From: Sialis fuliginosa
Lineage: Eukaryota > Arthropoda > Insecta > Megaloptera > Sialidae
Reading direction: 5' to 3'
NCBI GenBank assembly: GCA_961205875.1
Contig: OY540810.1
Location: 34,968,001 to 35,032,000, forward strand
Length of the DNA stretch: 64,000 bases
The position numbers were made by a program, and so were the translations under genes. Shown here in pieces: positions 22,600-35,349 of this stretch. Numbering within the stretch: position 1 is the stretch's first letter; each line of letters begins with the position of its first letter. The notes under the pieces are model-generated. The model was not told where the DNA came from. It did not search any database and saw nothing but the letters and a program-made list of their open reading frames with translations.

Positions 22600-24800
22600 A
22601 ATATTAACATGCTAATATTATGATAATATCTTAAATAAAATAATATATTTCTAGATTTATCCAATTTAATCAGAAGTTGATCCATACAATTTTAAAAATA
22701 CAGAACAAATCATGGATTGTTTTACAACTTATTAATTATTTAAAAAATTGTATTATTGTAAGAACTTTTGTTGAGTAAATCTAAATATGGAATTTCAACT
22801 GATAATTTTGGATTTAGAAAAAATAGCAGAAGAGAAAATAGTAATTTTCGTGTGATTAAAAAACAGTTGATTTTCCTATGTACCGTAGTTATATTATGTT
22901 TATTTTATATACATAGATTCATTCATATATCTGCTTACTCGAATTTATATAAGAATTAAAATTTAAAAAAAACTCATTTAAATAAATTATGTAGGTATAT
23001 AATTATACGTTACGAATTTTCATTTCATAAATTAAGCTGCTTACAAAAAACATTTGTGACAAGAGTTATTCAGTTTGGAGGGGGCGATATTATGATTTTT
23101 AAATTATTTTATTTGTGGATGTTTTTTGGTTATACATGAAACAATATTGAAAAAAATCCTATTTTTATTACTAGGTATTTTGTTCACGGATTCAGATCCT
23201 TTGAATAAAAATATGAATTCTCATTAAAAAAATCGAAAATAAAAACTATCACAAAATTGCCCACTCTAAATTTGTCTAAAAAGTGTTAAAATGTATTTTT
23301 TTTTAATATTTTGAACACTCGGTAGATATATTTTTGATTTATTTAATGCAATTTCTAGGATTAAAAAATAATAACAATACTAATCACTTTTGTATTTTGA
23401 TTCATATTCGTAAATATTTTTATCTTATAGGTAGGTATAAATAATAAAAACTACAAAGAGGAAGTAAAATTTAATAAACTCAAATATACGAAATGTACGA
23501 AGAAAAACCGCACACAAATAAAATATTACTTCTTGAAGCCACAGTTGAAAAGTTTATTTCATTTTTTCTAATATTTGTCGTTCTTTCATTGTTCTCATAC
23601 GAGAATATAAAATTATTATAAATTCTATATTTTCGCGCGCAAGAAAATAAATGTGCCTCAGACGTTTTTATGATATAACATATTATAAGATTTGTTTCTT
23701 TTTACCTTTTTATGTTCTTTTCATACATTCTTTCTATTTTGACGTCACAAATGTCACTTGACTTGATTTAAGTGTACTTGTTTTTTGCCTTTTTGTTTTC
23801 TTTCAGAAACGTTAAGTGAAAAATTTTATTTTAATAATTGTTTTTGGGCTTTTTCGTTGTTTTTTATGTTATGATCATATACATATATATTTGAGTTTAT
23901 TTTATACTCTAATAAACACTTTCAAACTTTCGCGGTTATGGATGTTTAAACATTGTCCTGAACAAATTACGATATATGTATATTTTAAATAGTAACAAAT
24001 TAATTTATATGATACAAATGAAAGTAATTTGAGTTTATTTTAATTATTTACTGAATAAAAACCAATATGATAAGTAATAAATAAATAATAATATACATAT
24101 TTATTATTTAGGTACATTAGTTAATTTTAAAAAAAACGTCACAATATAATTACCATTGTTCTATTATAATTGTCTTTTATGGAAATTAGAATCCACAAAA
24201 AAATCATAGCCTACGTTATAAGTTATTTATTTATGTTAATCGTATAATAATAAAGACTAAAGACATTCCACAGAACATGTTTTTTCTTTTAAAAATTTGT
24301 TCAGAACTTATAACAAAAAAAGATTTAGAAAAATTTCTTCTTTGAACGGAATACTTACCCTCTCTAGATTCAAAGAAATAAAATTAACTAAACATTCCCT
24401 TTAATAACCTTAAAATTATAATGAAGAGGAAAATATATTTTAACAAAAAAGCGTTTCATAATATTATTATTTTATATCTAAAAACCCAATAAAACAATAC
24501 CTATATGTTTATATAACATCAAAATATTGACTTTGTTTTACTTCTATATTAATAGAATTTTTTATGATACAGATTCACGGAATAAAAATATGGTAAGTAA
24601 GGTATTAAATTATTATATACTAATATGAGAAATACATACATAATTATAAAATATACCGATCACATAATTTATGTAATTTCAAAAAATGAGCATTTTATAA
24701 AATTAAACAGATTAACTCCAAGGAAACATCTTGTTAAGTAACAGTGACGTTCGTTAACTGGCTGTATATTGATAAATTAATGTCAAATATAAAAAATATA
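22600..24800. other. AT-rich spacer, no gene seen
   Basis: Over 2 kb of A+T-rich, low-complexity sequence. Short open frames show no family character. No inverted termini or RNA genes were recognised. Confidence 0.6.
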
Positions 24801-24806
24801 CATATA

Positions 24807-25669
24807 CAGGGTGGGGTATTTAAAGTGTTACAGTTGATTATCTCAGAACCATCGCATATTTGAAAAAAATGTTTCAGCCAAAAAATGTTTAGTTGTAAGA
24901 GGGTAATCGAATAGTAATAGTTATTTGCTATTTTAACGTGGCCTTCAAGGATATTTGAAGGTCAACATTATTTTTTTAAATAGGAACCTGTAGTTTTTAT
25001 TTAATAATCTTATTCTACGTGAAAAAACACGAATCTTTCATTGAAAACTTTTTTTTGAACAACCCAAGCTTTCCACGGTATCTAACAAAATAATTCGTGA
25101 TTTTGAACTTTCAAAAAAATTTTACTCAGAAACCACAAACTTTAGAAAAAAAGTACAGGATACACAAAATATTTATTTTGGTCTAATAAAGCGTGGAGAA
25201 TTAATTTTAAAAAATTTAATAACTTTTTCTATTTATTTTATTTTAGTAAAAACAAAAAAAAGTTATAAAAAAAAATCTAGAATAATTCTCCAAGTTTCAT
25301 TAGACCATTTTTTGTTTCTTGTACTTTTTTTCTAAAGTTTATGGTTTCTGAGTAAAAAATTCTTGAAAATTCAAAATCTCGAATTATTTTGTTAGATACC
25401 TTGGAAAGCTTGGGTTGTTCAAAAAATGTTTTCAATGAAAGATTCGTATTTTTTCACGTAAAATAAGATTACTAAATAAAAACTATAAGTTCCTATTTAA
25501 AAAAATGATGTTGACCTTCAAATCTCATTGAAGGCCACGTTAAAATAGCAAATAAATATTACTATTCGATTACCCTCTTACAACCAAACATTTTTTGGTT
25601 GAAACATTTTTTTCAAATATGCGATGGTTCTGAGATAATCAACTGTAACACTTTAAATGCTCCACCCTG
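24807..25669. mobile_element. 0.86-kb foldback element with CAGGGTGG ends
   Basis: CAGGGTGGGGTATTTAAAG at the left is matched by CTTTAAATGCTCCACCCTG at the right, flanked by TA on both sides. The arms pair along almost the whole length: AACGTGGCCTTCAAGGATAT against TCTCATTGAAGGCCACGTT, and ACAACCCAAGCTTTCCACGG against TTGGAAAGCTTGGGTTGT. That leaves only a short centre near 25240. The ends and TA duplication match the element at 49566-50396. No coding sequence; probably moved by a Tc1/mariner-like enzyme. Confidence 0.75.
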
Positions 25670-25689
25670 TATATGTATATATTTAAAAA

Positions 25690-26460
25690 AACAAAATATA
25701 GTTAACGAAATATTGATGCTTTATCATCGAAGACCACCCCTGTGTAGGATATTTGAAGAAAACTGAGCACATTTCCTGTTTGTATGTGTTAATGCGATGT
25801 TTATCTCTGCGTATGAAAAGGGCGAAGTGTGAGTATCGACTTATTTATCGGCTCTCACTTCACAGGAAAAATGCACTTGATAGAGATTTGAAGACGTAAT
25901 TGAGAATAATTCGATTTGACATTATCAGCGAACAGAGACGAAATCAGTAAATTTACAAATAGAATTGTATAAAGATATATAAAATTTTGAAGTAAATATT
26001 ATTTAGGTACTACTAAATTTGACAAGTAATTCAACCATTTTGGACTCTTATTAATGGTATTTAGGGATAATACATATTTTGTCAATCATTATTTGGGCAT
26101 ATTCTACGCTCTGTATAAGTTCTACAGAATAAATTTACTATTATTATAATTATTATTTTTGAGATGTAGTATATTTACACTATTTCCAGAAAGATGTATG
26201 TGCGCGTAATTTTTTATGTGCACGAAATCTCGCTAATAAAAAATGCTATTGACTTCGTTGGGGTGTTAACCGAAGCGTCAGGACGTGAATATGATCTAAA
26301 AGAAAGTATTTTTTTGAAATTCAACCCATACTGGGGTAAAAAAGAGTGTAAAATTTTGTGTGGGCAAAAATATTTTTTGGTCAGATTTACTTGAAACATA
26401 GCATGAAAAAATATTCTACAATACAAATAATGAAACATACTTGCCTAAACAGCCATTGAA
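25690..26460. other. GC-richer unique block, then repeat remnant
   Basis: 25725-25930 is richer in GC than the flanks and looks unique. It has a donor-like GTGAGT at 25828 on plus and GTGAGA on minus but no matching acceptors. From 26190 a decayed block with ACGAAATCTCGC, GGTGTTAACCGAAGCGTCAG, AAATTCAACCCATACTGGGG and TGTGGGCAAAA resembles the core of the Helitron at 187-754. The reading frame across it is incidental. Confidence 0.35.
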
Positions 26461-27084
26461 GAGGTGAAAACCACCCTCAAAATTTGAATTTTAAATACTA
26501 ATAAATACGTTTACTAATTCATGTTGCATTAACAGATTAATTGTTCTAAAAATGTGTATTATATTATTGACATTAGGGACAATAAAAAACTAATATTCAT
26601 AATACAAAGGTGAGTTTTATTTCTGAAAAATTCCATTAAAATTTTGTATATACATTTTACATATTAAAAAAATGATTCACATAAACTAAATGGAAACAAT
26701 AAATAATCAGTATTCAAGTATTTATACTATGTTGGGAAGTTAGTTGTGTGGACCTCAAGGGTCGAACCCACGGCTTGTTTATTTAAAATTATTTTTACAT
26801 CTTAAAAACATCACATCATATGATGTTACAGCAAAACCCCATCAACCTATGAACCACAGTTTGGTAACGACTATACGATTCTATTTATTTACGTCTTACA
26901 TCCCATATTTAAATATTCCATCTCTAAAAATCCCTACTTCAAAAATTGAACATTTATTATACTTATATATGTATAAATCTGACCTCAACTACCCGACATG
27001 TTATTCCTATTACCAACAACAACACAAAACGTGAACCATACAAAGTACATACGAACACCTATGCGAAAAAACCCCTTCCCCCTA

Positions 27085-27400
27085 CACACACACACACACA
27101 TCTACACAATGACTGATGGCGGAAGTATGTGCGAGTGTGTGTGTCTCATACATCAATATTCCTGTCACACATTCAGTAATCCCGGCGCATTAGGGTTTAG
27201 ATGAAAAGAAGGTGCGTCCGATGATCCCAGTAGATTCGCCCCGTCACTAACTGCTGACTCGCCCAATCCAAACATATTGCACACCAAGCATAAATTGACT
27301 AGTTTATATATGTGTAAACAAGGTATTTGTCTATAATCTGCAAGTGGTGGCGGCGCAGGCGGCTAGATTTTAATTGGTAATTATCAAATTATATACCTAT
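27085..27400. promoter_or_regulatory. CA repeat and GC-rich block with homeodomain-like sites
   Basis: A short CA dinucleotide run (27085-27100) is followed by a non-repetitive, GC-richer stretch. It ends in GTGGTGGCGGCGCAGGCGGC and then a TTTTAATTGGTAATTATCAA cluster of TAAT-type sites. Mixed GC and TAAT clusters can mark enhancers. This is inference from composition only, and no neighbouring gene is identified. Confidence 0.2.
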
Positions 27401-27889
27401 GTTAATCATGTCTATTTTGGGATATCTAAAAATCATTTGTTGATATTGTGTTGTAGTTGAATTATCAGAAAATCAAATGTATGTAACTATCGTGCGTTTT
27501 AATTTTTTGCGTCGGTTTACTGAATTTTATAATGAGTTTAAAAAAGTTTTATTAAATTTCAAATTTTTGAATGCTATATTTCATCATCATCTTAAGTATT
27601 GTTATACAGTAGATGTTCCATACTGTGAACCCGATTATAGCGACCGACCGAAACCGAAACTTAAAAAAAAAGTTTGAAACAAGTTTACATACGTTTTTAT
27701 TCATTTTTGGTTAGAAAAAATAATATATATAGATTTAGAATAATTGAAATCCGTTAAAAAATTCAACATTAACAGCTTAAAATTAAACTCAAAATAACTA
27801 GGTACATATAAATTATGAATTGTTTATTGTTATTATTTTTCAATTGTTAAATGATATAACACAAAATATATCTTGAATTTAATAAAAAC

Positions 27890-28010
27890 AGTCTTAATAA
27901 TAACCTAATTATTAATCAAATAAACTGCTTTGGCCAGCATAAAAATTTGTATACATCATTAAACAGAAATTACTTAAGTTAACACTTTCTGTTAAGAAAT
28001 TGAATATAAA
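27890..28010 (+). repeat. Dispersed repeat, pair of 56635-56740
   Basis: AATAAACTGC, TGGCCAGCA, TTAAGTTAACA and TTTCTG-TAAGAAATTGAATA followed by TAAA-TA-ATTACGTT recur in the same order in P450 intron 1. About 110 bp, no frame. Confidence 0.5.
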
Positions 28011-28019
28011 ATATATTAC

Positions 28020-31000
28020 GTTTAATATATATTTTTGAAGTACATAATAATATATTGAATAGAAAACATATAACAATAAAATTTAAAAAGTTAAAATAAA
28101 TAAATACCTACTTAAGAACTCAATATAACCGATTAATTCACATGTCATAATATGCACAATACCTTTGATAGTTCAGAAATATTCGATTTTATAGTTCAAA
28201 GCTAATTATAGTATATAAATAAACGGTATTCTTTTCTATAATTCACGAAAAGTATTCGGGCGGACGTACATACAAATGGAATCGAGTATCTACAGCCGAA
28301 TGCGCGACGAAACGTGGGAGCACAGTTTCGGCCGAAGCTTTATTTTCTTTATTTTATAATTTTAGAACTTTTTAACGCTTAAAATTTTTTTTTTAATGTG
28401 TTAAAAAGAAAATAAAGTACGTTAAGATTGAAGTTTTAAAAAAAAACTTTTCGGACAAAAGTTATTCCTTTTTTCTGCAAAATTCGAATCTGCAAAAAAC
28501 TAAAGAGATTCCGATTTGAAAAAAAATTGTTGACCCGAAAATAATCTTGTAACATCCACTCAAGGTCATAATTGTTACATCCTTTAGTTTTTTCTTTCAA
28601 AATCCTGAAACTTTTTTATCAAACATTTTCCGTAAAAATCATTATTTTTCCAGATAAAAAACTCACTTGTGTAAGCCATTAAAACCAAGTTTATTACAAT
28701 CAAAAATATTTCTATCCTAATACAAAATTCGTGATTTCACCAAAATACATTGATGCGTTGCTCGGGATTGGAAAGTACAAATATTCATAGATCATGAATG
28801 ATCAATTTCAATTCGATATCAAATACCTAATTTACACGTTCCGATCGACCTCTATATTATGTCCTCTATAATTCATCACAGGCATTATTTCAAATACATA
28901 CTTATTAGTTATATATACATATATATATATGCGATATACTATATAGGTTTAATATAATAATTCGCAATTACATTAAATTTTTATAGTTTCTTGACAAATA
29001 GATAATATATATTCAACTACATACTTCTCTTGTTTTTTGAAAAGTTTTTTATCATTTTAGTGCTATAATTCCGTAAGTGAAGCTATGTACACAGCTAGTA
29101 TGTAAATATATAAAATTAGAGTTAGTTATTTCGGTTTTTAAACAAGGCGTATACAATTCATAACTATTTCATTTGTCACTGCATGTAAACAGCTTCAAAC
29201 ACGATGTCGCGCAGTTACCTTAGGGATTATTGTAATCCTTTTGCTTCTGATCTTCTTAAAGCTATTTTTATGCAGAAGACGAAAGAGAAATTCATATATT
29301 TCATTACTTTTGAAGCTTGAAAGCTACTTGGAAGAGATTCATTGAACCGAAATTGAAAACTCTATAAGTTTTTCTTATATTTGAAAATGATTACATCATA
29401 AGTGTACGCGAAAGATTGATAGATGTTAAATATTGGTGTTCCATTTTGTATTCGGATAATGTATTTTTTTTCGTATCAATGATTTTTTTTAAATGTAAAA
29501 CTGAAAACATATCTTGCTATTGACATTCCATTATGATTTTTTTATACAATACATTTTTATTTTGTTATGGTCGACTTTAAAAGACTTTTGATTTTACATT
29601 TTATTAGGAATTTGTAATTTTATTTGATCAATATTTAATTATAGTCGTTTTTCAAAAATTATAAATCGATACATTTTTAGGGTTCCGTAGAAAACTAGGA
29701 ACCCTTATAATAATAAATGAGATTTTTGAAAAAAACATTTTTTTAGACCCCCTTACCATAGATTTCCCATAGACAGAAAAATTTAATTTTTTTAATTATT
29801 CTATTGAGTCTTTATATATGTCTCCTAAAATGCAATAACAAATATTTTAGGACCTTTTGATTTTAACCCTTCAGTCACGAAATATTTGATTTTGAATGTG
29901 TTTCTCAGAAAATTTCAGAATATAAAATATCAGTGCTTCGATTAACGGACCTTTTCAAGTTTTGGCATACGACTAGATCGATGGTGATTGTATTTGTAAC
30001 TTTGGGATATGACTAATAGATATAATATGAATTATTTATTTAATAAACTCAAATTATTCATGCAAACATCCAATTTATAATTTATGATCAATTTTGTTTT
30101 GTTAAATGGAATCATAAAAAACATGAATTCGTTTAAAATTGTACTACAAACAAATTATTATCACGGGTAGTTTAAAAATTACACCAGCGAAATTTATTTT
30201 AAACAGTCCTTCAAAATAATGATTTGACAGTTTATTTAAATGGAGCAAGTGTTTTAGACGAGCACATTTACAAAATGCTGGAATAATTATTTTCACAGAA
30301 CTACACATCATTACTTTGCGTTGGAAAATTTTATTTATACATATATATTTTTAAATATGTATTTCTGTCATACTGACACAATACCTTTTTGTACGTTCCT
30401 TTTATTATCGCCCTGGAGATTAAAGTTGTGCCAGAATTCTATTTGCATAAATTGTTATATATATATATTTTATAATTTTTATCATCATGTATAAATTGTT
30501 TGTTAGTAAAAAAGAAATTAAACAGAATATGTGTATCTCTACATTATTCAATAAACATATTAAGTTTATGATTATATACATATAGGTATCACTGGATATT
30601 TTTATTAGTATGAAACAAAATTTGTAATTTATAAAGAAAATAAATAACTATTAAGAAAAGATCAAAATGGAACTGGACGAATAAGGTATTTATAGTACAC
30701 CGACAAATGCATCCCATAAAATTGCAGTCATTATCGACAAAAACTTACAATTCGTTTTCATTATTATTTTTCTTTAATAATTTCGAATATTTTTTATTAA
30801 TACATTATATGAAGACATTTTTCAATGTTTAATTACTTTATTATCTATTTTGAAAAATCAAATATTTTAATTTCTTTCGAGCTTAATTTATTAAAAATAT
30901 ATAATTTTTATTCCGTAAAAAATAATAAATAATAGTATTTATTTCTAATGGTATAATAATTATTTTTAAAGAATATCTTAATAAATATACGTTAAAAATA

Positions 31001-31340
31001 AACCAAAATATAAAATTATCAACATCAACCATTCTTTTTTCCAAAGCTTACTTGAGTTGAATTTAATATTGCACTCGAGTGATTGTTGTTAGTTTTGGCT
31101 GGCCTCGACTAACAAACATATTTTAGTTTTTCATGGCAACTGTGATTTTTATATAATAATGGATAAAACACGTTATAAGTTGATTTATAATACGTTGTTA
31201 GAATTTTTTAAATAGAGTATTGATATAATTACATATTATAATATTTTTTGTTATATACGTATTCAGTTATTAATGATACATCAAAATTGCAAGAACTGAT
31301 CGTCTACTACCTTTAGTTAAAGTAAAAAATATATAATGTA
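28020..31340. other. Spacer with one GC-richer patch
   Basis: Mostly A+T-rich. 28255-28345 is GC-richer (GGGCGGACGTACATAC, GAATGCGCGACGAAACGTGG, GTTTCGGCCGAAGC) with an open minus frame but no convincing splice sites. 29680-29706 is the short inverted motif AGGGTTCC...GGAACCCT, common in insect repeats. I found no gene. Confidence 0.5.
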
Positions 31341-31887
31341 TCTTTATATTATAAAACGCAACGTCTCTCTGTCTGTCTATCCGTTAGTGCGCTATTCACT
31401 CGAGAACCACTTATCCGATTTATGTTTTTTTTTTAATTTATAGATATGTTTTTTAGCCAGGTTTCACTATATATTTTATTACGTTAAGTAAGATAAGGCA
31501 TAATCAGTGACGATAATAGTAAATCAAGTCAGAAAAAATGTGCCGCCAGCGCGATATTTTGCAATACATTGTCTAAACCGTTAAATATTGAACAATATAC
31601 GACCAGTATTATCAATGCTCCTTTAACTAACTGTCATATTATTTAAAGAACTAAGCATGAAATTTAATTTAGATTTTTAATTTTCTGCAACGCATATTAT
31701 GTACATTTTTCATTGAGAGCTTAAATATTAATTTAAATCACGTTTGTAATATACAAAATTTAGGTTAAAGGAGTTTTAAATTGATTGATAATACCGGGCA
31801 ATAATGTAGTAAAGAATTGTGTCGAATAAAAATATCTAAAACAAACTCATTTTATATTTAACCGAGCGAACGCGCAGGCACAGCTAG
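31341..31887 (+). mobile_element. Non-autonomous Helitron
   Basis: It starts TCTTTATATTATAAAACGCA and ends GCGCAGGCACAGCTAG, inserted between A (31340) and T (31888). The TC and CTAG ends, the TATTATAAAACG start and the short GCG-AA-CGC hairpin before the 3' end all fit Helitrons. A CTCGAGAACCACTTATCCGA block lies near the start. 547 bp with no Rep/helicase frame. Confidence 0.8.
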
Positions 31888-31999
31888 TATAAAATATGAA
31901 AACAATAATTTTTAAGCATAATATTTATGTGTGACCTGATATCTCCAGCACACATCTATAAATTCACTCAACATGACATAATTCATTAAAGCATTGGAA

Positions 32000-32440
32000 A
32001 GGCAACAATAACTCCAGCGAGCAAACGTGGAGGAACATCGCAGTGGTTACTGACTTGAACTAATTCAATATATCAAGAGGGTCGGGGATGTTTGCACGTG
32101 ATAATAACAACCTGCAAACAATCAAACTCGTTTCTAAGTTTGCTGTGGACTCAGTGTATGACCGCTACCATCACCTCAAATACCCCCCACCCCTTCCCCT
32201 AATCTAACCAACCCCATCAACCAGTTCGAAGTACTATGCTTCCGGCCAACCACTGGTCTTCACACTTCTCAGCCGTTGCAATTGTATAATGGTGTGATGC
32301 GAGTCTGGGAGAAGCTAGAGAAATATGCAAATTCGTATGTTCTGAAAATATATACCTATATATTACTGCATAAGGTACTGGTACCAGTCTTGAAAAATAC
32401 CACAGTGTTGAACATTTTTAAATTAAATGTACCAAATTAG
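32000..32440 (+). other. GC-richer block with a 92-codon open stretch
   Basis: A run of 92 sense codons (32162-32437) has no ATG near its start and matches no family. Its early part is proline-rich (PLPSPQIPPTPSPNL), then FEVLCFRPTTGLH and VMRVWEKLEKYANSY. The block is clearly richer in GC than its surroundings. In sequence this AT-rich a run of this length is expected by chance a few times per window, so I do not call a gene. A conserved regulatory block is an alternative. Confidence 0.25.
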
Positions 32441-33043
32441 AAATATTTGTTGATATTTGATTATTGCCATTACTGGATATTAATCTAAATACATTAAACT
32501 ATCTTACAGTGTGATTTGATCGATCATTTCGTTTAAAAACAGTGTACAAATAATTATCGCGGTTCGGCACACTATCAAGAAAAGTGTGTTTTCTTATGTA
32601 AATGCGTTACATTGTTTAAAATTGTATGACTCTTTATTTTATAATGTTTGTCTAGTAGTATTAATCATTTTGTAATCTTTAGCAAGCGTTCATTACTGGT
32701 TTTATGTTGTTCATTACTGGAGAAAAAAACATGTACAAAATAAATGTCTATAATTGAAAAAACAAATTATATTTGCGGATTTTCGTAATTAAATTGATTT
32801 AATAAAGAGGTAGTTTTGTTTTATTAGTAATATGAGTTCATGAGAATTATAAAAAAGTAGCTAAAAGTCACTAAAAACAATATACATTGCTCTTAAAGTT
32901 ATCAAGATTGGGGCCAGTACCTTATATGAAAGAAAATTAGTAACACAGGCCGACAAAAAATACTTTTGTTCTGTTGTCTCTACTTTCATAAGTGATTTTA
33001 GGTTTTTTTAGAGTGCTGAAATAAAATCTATTGCCCATCAAAC

Positions 33044-33333
33044 GATTTTGGCAATGTTTAAGAATTGATTACCAAGTAGGTTTTTTTTTTAAGTTTTTTT
33101 ACACTGCAAGAAATAGTACTATCTTTTGACATGTGTGTCTACACAGACATTGTGTCTACTCTATTAATAAAAATATCATATCTTCATACTAGTATATTTC
33201 GGTGAAAAAAATCGTATAGTAAAAAGTAAAAATTCATTTTAATGACTAAAGATAGTACTATTTCTAACCGTGAACGAAAACTTTAGAAAAAAATTACCTA
33301 CTTGGTAATAAATTATTAAACATTGTCAAAATC
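33044..33333. repeat. Foldback with ATAGTACTAT inner arms
   Basis: GATTTTGGCAATGTTTAAG, ACCAAGTAGG and AGAAATAGTACTATCTTT on the left are mirrored by AAAGATAGTACTATTTCT, CCTACTTGGT and AAACATTGTCAAAATC on the right. Outer ends fade gradually with no duplication visible. Likely an old MITE. Confidence 0.55.
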
Positions 33334-34117
33334 TTCAATTTTGCACTTTTAAGTTAAGTTATCTCAAAAACCTGACGTGGTGGAGTAATTTGATCAACGG
33401 ATTCGATTTCAACACGCCAAAAAATCCGAAATTACCTAGTCAAGTAGAAACAGCAAAAATGATGGCGGCTTTTTTAATTTTTACTTGACTCATTTATCTA
33501 ATTTTCATGAAAAACAATAATTATGGTGTATCTATCATTCATGATTGGTTCAAATTCATTTACACACGATATATGTGTCAATAGACCGACATCTTGAAAT
33601 GACTCGAAAGAATCGTATTTCAGAAAAACATACGGGATAATTCAGGGCTGGCGTGCCTAACTTTAACAGTAAATTGAAAAAAAATACTTAAAGCAAAAAA
33701 TGTGAGGGAGCTACATCCTTTCAAATATTTTAACTTAATTAGTTTTTATTAAATACATTAAGAACCTATTGTGATAATGAAATTTGATAACTGGTTAAGT
33801 ATTAATAAGTATAATCAATTTACAGTATCAACCAATAATAATTTAGACCAGGGCATGATGGGGTCTGTGGGCCCATCGATTTTTGATGTAGTATTTTTCT
33901 GTTCTTTAATTTTTTCCTGAGTTATGTACTGAACTAATATTAGATATAGATTATATGACACAAAAATATACTTTGCCCATTGTTTACGAGATATATTGGT
34001 ACAAAAGAAAACATGCAAGAATTTACTTAAATTTCAAATTACACAAATTAAGTTTATATTCTTGGCCTATGAAAAATAATAATCAAGAACGTATTATTAA
34101 GTATAATATTATTATAA

Positions 34118-34167
34118 CTTTGGTGAATTTACCATGAGGAAGCACTGTGCAATAATTTGGCAGATGT
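34118..34167 (+). repeat. 50-bp dispersed motif, copy 1
   Basis: CTTTGGTGAATTTACCATGA, then GGAAGCACTGTGCA and TTTGGCAGATGT, then a T-run. The same block occurs at 44844 and 46332 in the same orientation. See those entries and the findings. Confidence 0.6.
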
Positions 34168-34312
34168 TTTTTAAATTGAACTTACATATACCAATTTCAA
34201 AAATAATGGCTCACATATAAAACTAACTACATGTGTTTTGTATTTCCTGACCTACTGTATACTTGGCACTGATTTCCACAAATGTTTTCACGTCGTAACG
34301 ATACAACTCAAA

Positions 34313-34439
34313 TTAAAGTTGTATCACTTTAAAATCCTTGCTGTAGTAACTGCCTGTATGCGAAGTCAACATCCTTGTTAACGTTGTCCTGCGAACCGTT
34401 TTATGGTTGGACAACTTGTATGGTTTACGGTTATAGAGG
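34313..34439 (-). CDS. Possible minus-strand terminal exon
   Basis: On the minus strand a pyrimidine-rich acceptor (CTTATACTTACTTTTAG) precedes a 127-nt segment. If entered in phase 2 it stays open as LYNRKPYKLSNHKTVRR then TTLTRMLTSHTGSYYSKDF to a stop. That phase is the one left by the exon candidate at 38554-38626. However, the same frame stays open upstream to an ATG at 34534, and the raised GC content also extends beyond the acceptor, so the exon boundary is not supported by composition. No polyadenylation signal follows closely. Function unknown. Confidence 0.22.
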
Positions 34440-34653
34440 CTAAAAGTAAGTATAAGCAGGAGGGTGGAACAACGTGTCTCACTCCCATGCACATTGTTAT
34501 CTTTACAAGTTATACATAATAACGATTTAAACAAGTGAACACTGTATTTGTTCTTGGATTAAAATGAAATTTAATATTTAAAAAAACATGTTTAAAAATA
34601 CTATTTTTGGGTTAACAATTTTAAATCTGTGCGCTTATGATTGTATTATTAAT

Positions 34654-35334
34654 CGACTTCAAAAAAAGTGGAGGTTCTTTATTCGATAACATATATTTTT
34701 TGTTTATGTTCGGGCATAACTCTGATAAATATATACCGATTTGGACTGTTTTTTGCAGGGCTTCAAAACGTTGTTTTTTTCGTTTCGGGTTTCGTTCCGG
34801 TTCGAGTAAAAAAAATATTTCGGTTCGGTTCCGGTTTTCGTTCCGCAAAAAATAACGGGTTTTCCGGTTTTTGCGGTTTTCGGTTCAACTCCGAGTGATT
34901 AATTAAAACAAAAAAATGATTTGTATTAAAAAAAAATTTCTACCATAATATAGAATATTTTATGGTCCTTGTATGATAGCCCGAACGACAATTGAAGTGG
35001 GAAATAAGATCATGTTAACGCGCGTATTTTAACATGTACTGAACCGTAAAAACCGATATTTTTATTTCGGTTCTGTTCCGGTTTTCGTTCCGGCAAAAAA
35101 TAACGGTATTTCCGGTTTTCGGTTCAGTTCCGGTTCGAAGCCCTGGTTTTTTGTTTGTTTGAAAGAGTATACACTCTCAAGGTGATCACATATAAATTTT
35201 ATTAAAATCTGACCGTGAACTTCGATATACGTCACTCAGAACGCAAACATTAAAAAATAAGATTAATCCAACGTAAAAAAACTAAAACACTGAACAATAT
35301 GCATATATTAATTAAAAACAGTTTTTGAAGTCGG
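34654..35334. mobile_element. CGACTTCAAAAA / TTTTTGAAGTCG element, interrupted
   Basis: It begins CGACTTCAAAAAAAGTGGAG and ends ACAGTTTTTGAAGTCGG. The core GTTCGGGCATAACTCTGATA ... ACCGATTTGGACTG is continued, after the inserted hAT element, by TTTGAAAGAGTATACACTCT and CAAGGTGATCACATATAAAT. This block order is familiar in insect non-autonomous repeats. The interruption at 34756-35145 is clean. Confidence 0.6.
34756..35145. mobile_element. hAT-type MITE, 390 bp, with intact 8-bp duplication
   Basis: CAGGGCTTCAAAACG at the left and GGTTCGAAGCCCTG at the right are flanked by an identical 8-bp duplication, GTTTTTTG (34748-34755 and 35146-35153). The interior has two related blocks of CGGTTCCGGTTTTCGTTCCG and CAAAAAATAACGG. 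A CAGGGCTTC end with an 8-bp duplication is diagnostic of hAT. The perfect duplication suggests a fairly recent insertion. The overlapping open frames are artefacts of the GGTTC repeats. Confidence 0.88.
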
Positions 35335-35349
35335 TGCTAAGCCATTAAA

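Noticed and set aside
26744-26780. GGGTCGAACCCACGG, resembling a tRNA T-arm / box B
   Set aside because: No box A at the right distance on either strand and no cloverleaf; at most a SINE scrap.
27085-27100. Possible CRISPR-like or satellite array
   Set aside because: Only a short CA microsatellite; no spaced repeats anywhere in the window form an array.
34637-34898. Overlapping frames rich in F, R, G on both strands
   Set aside because: They are translations of the GGTTCCGGTTTTCG repeats of the hAT MITE.
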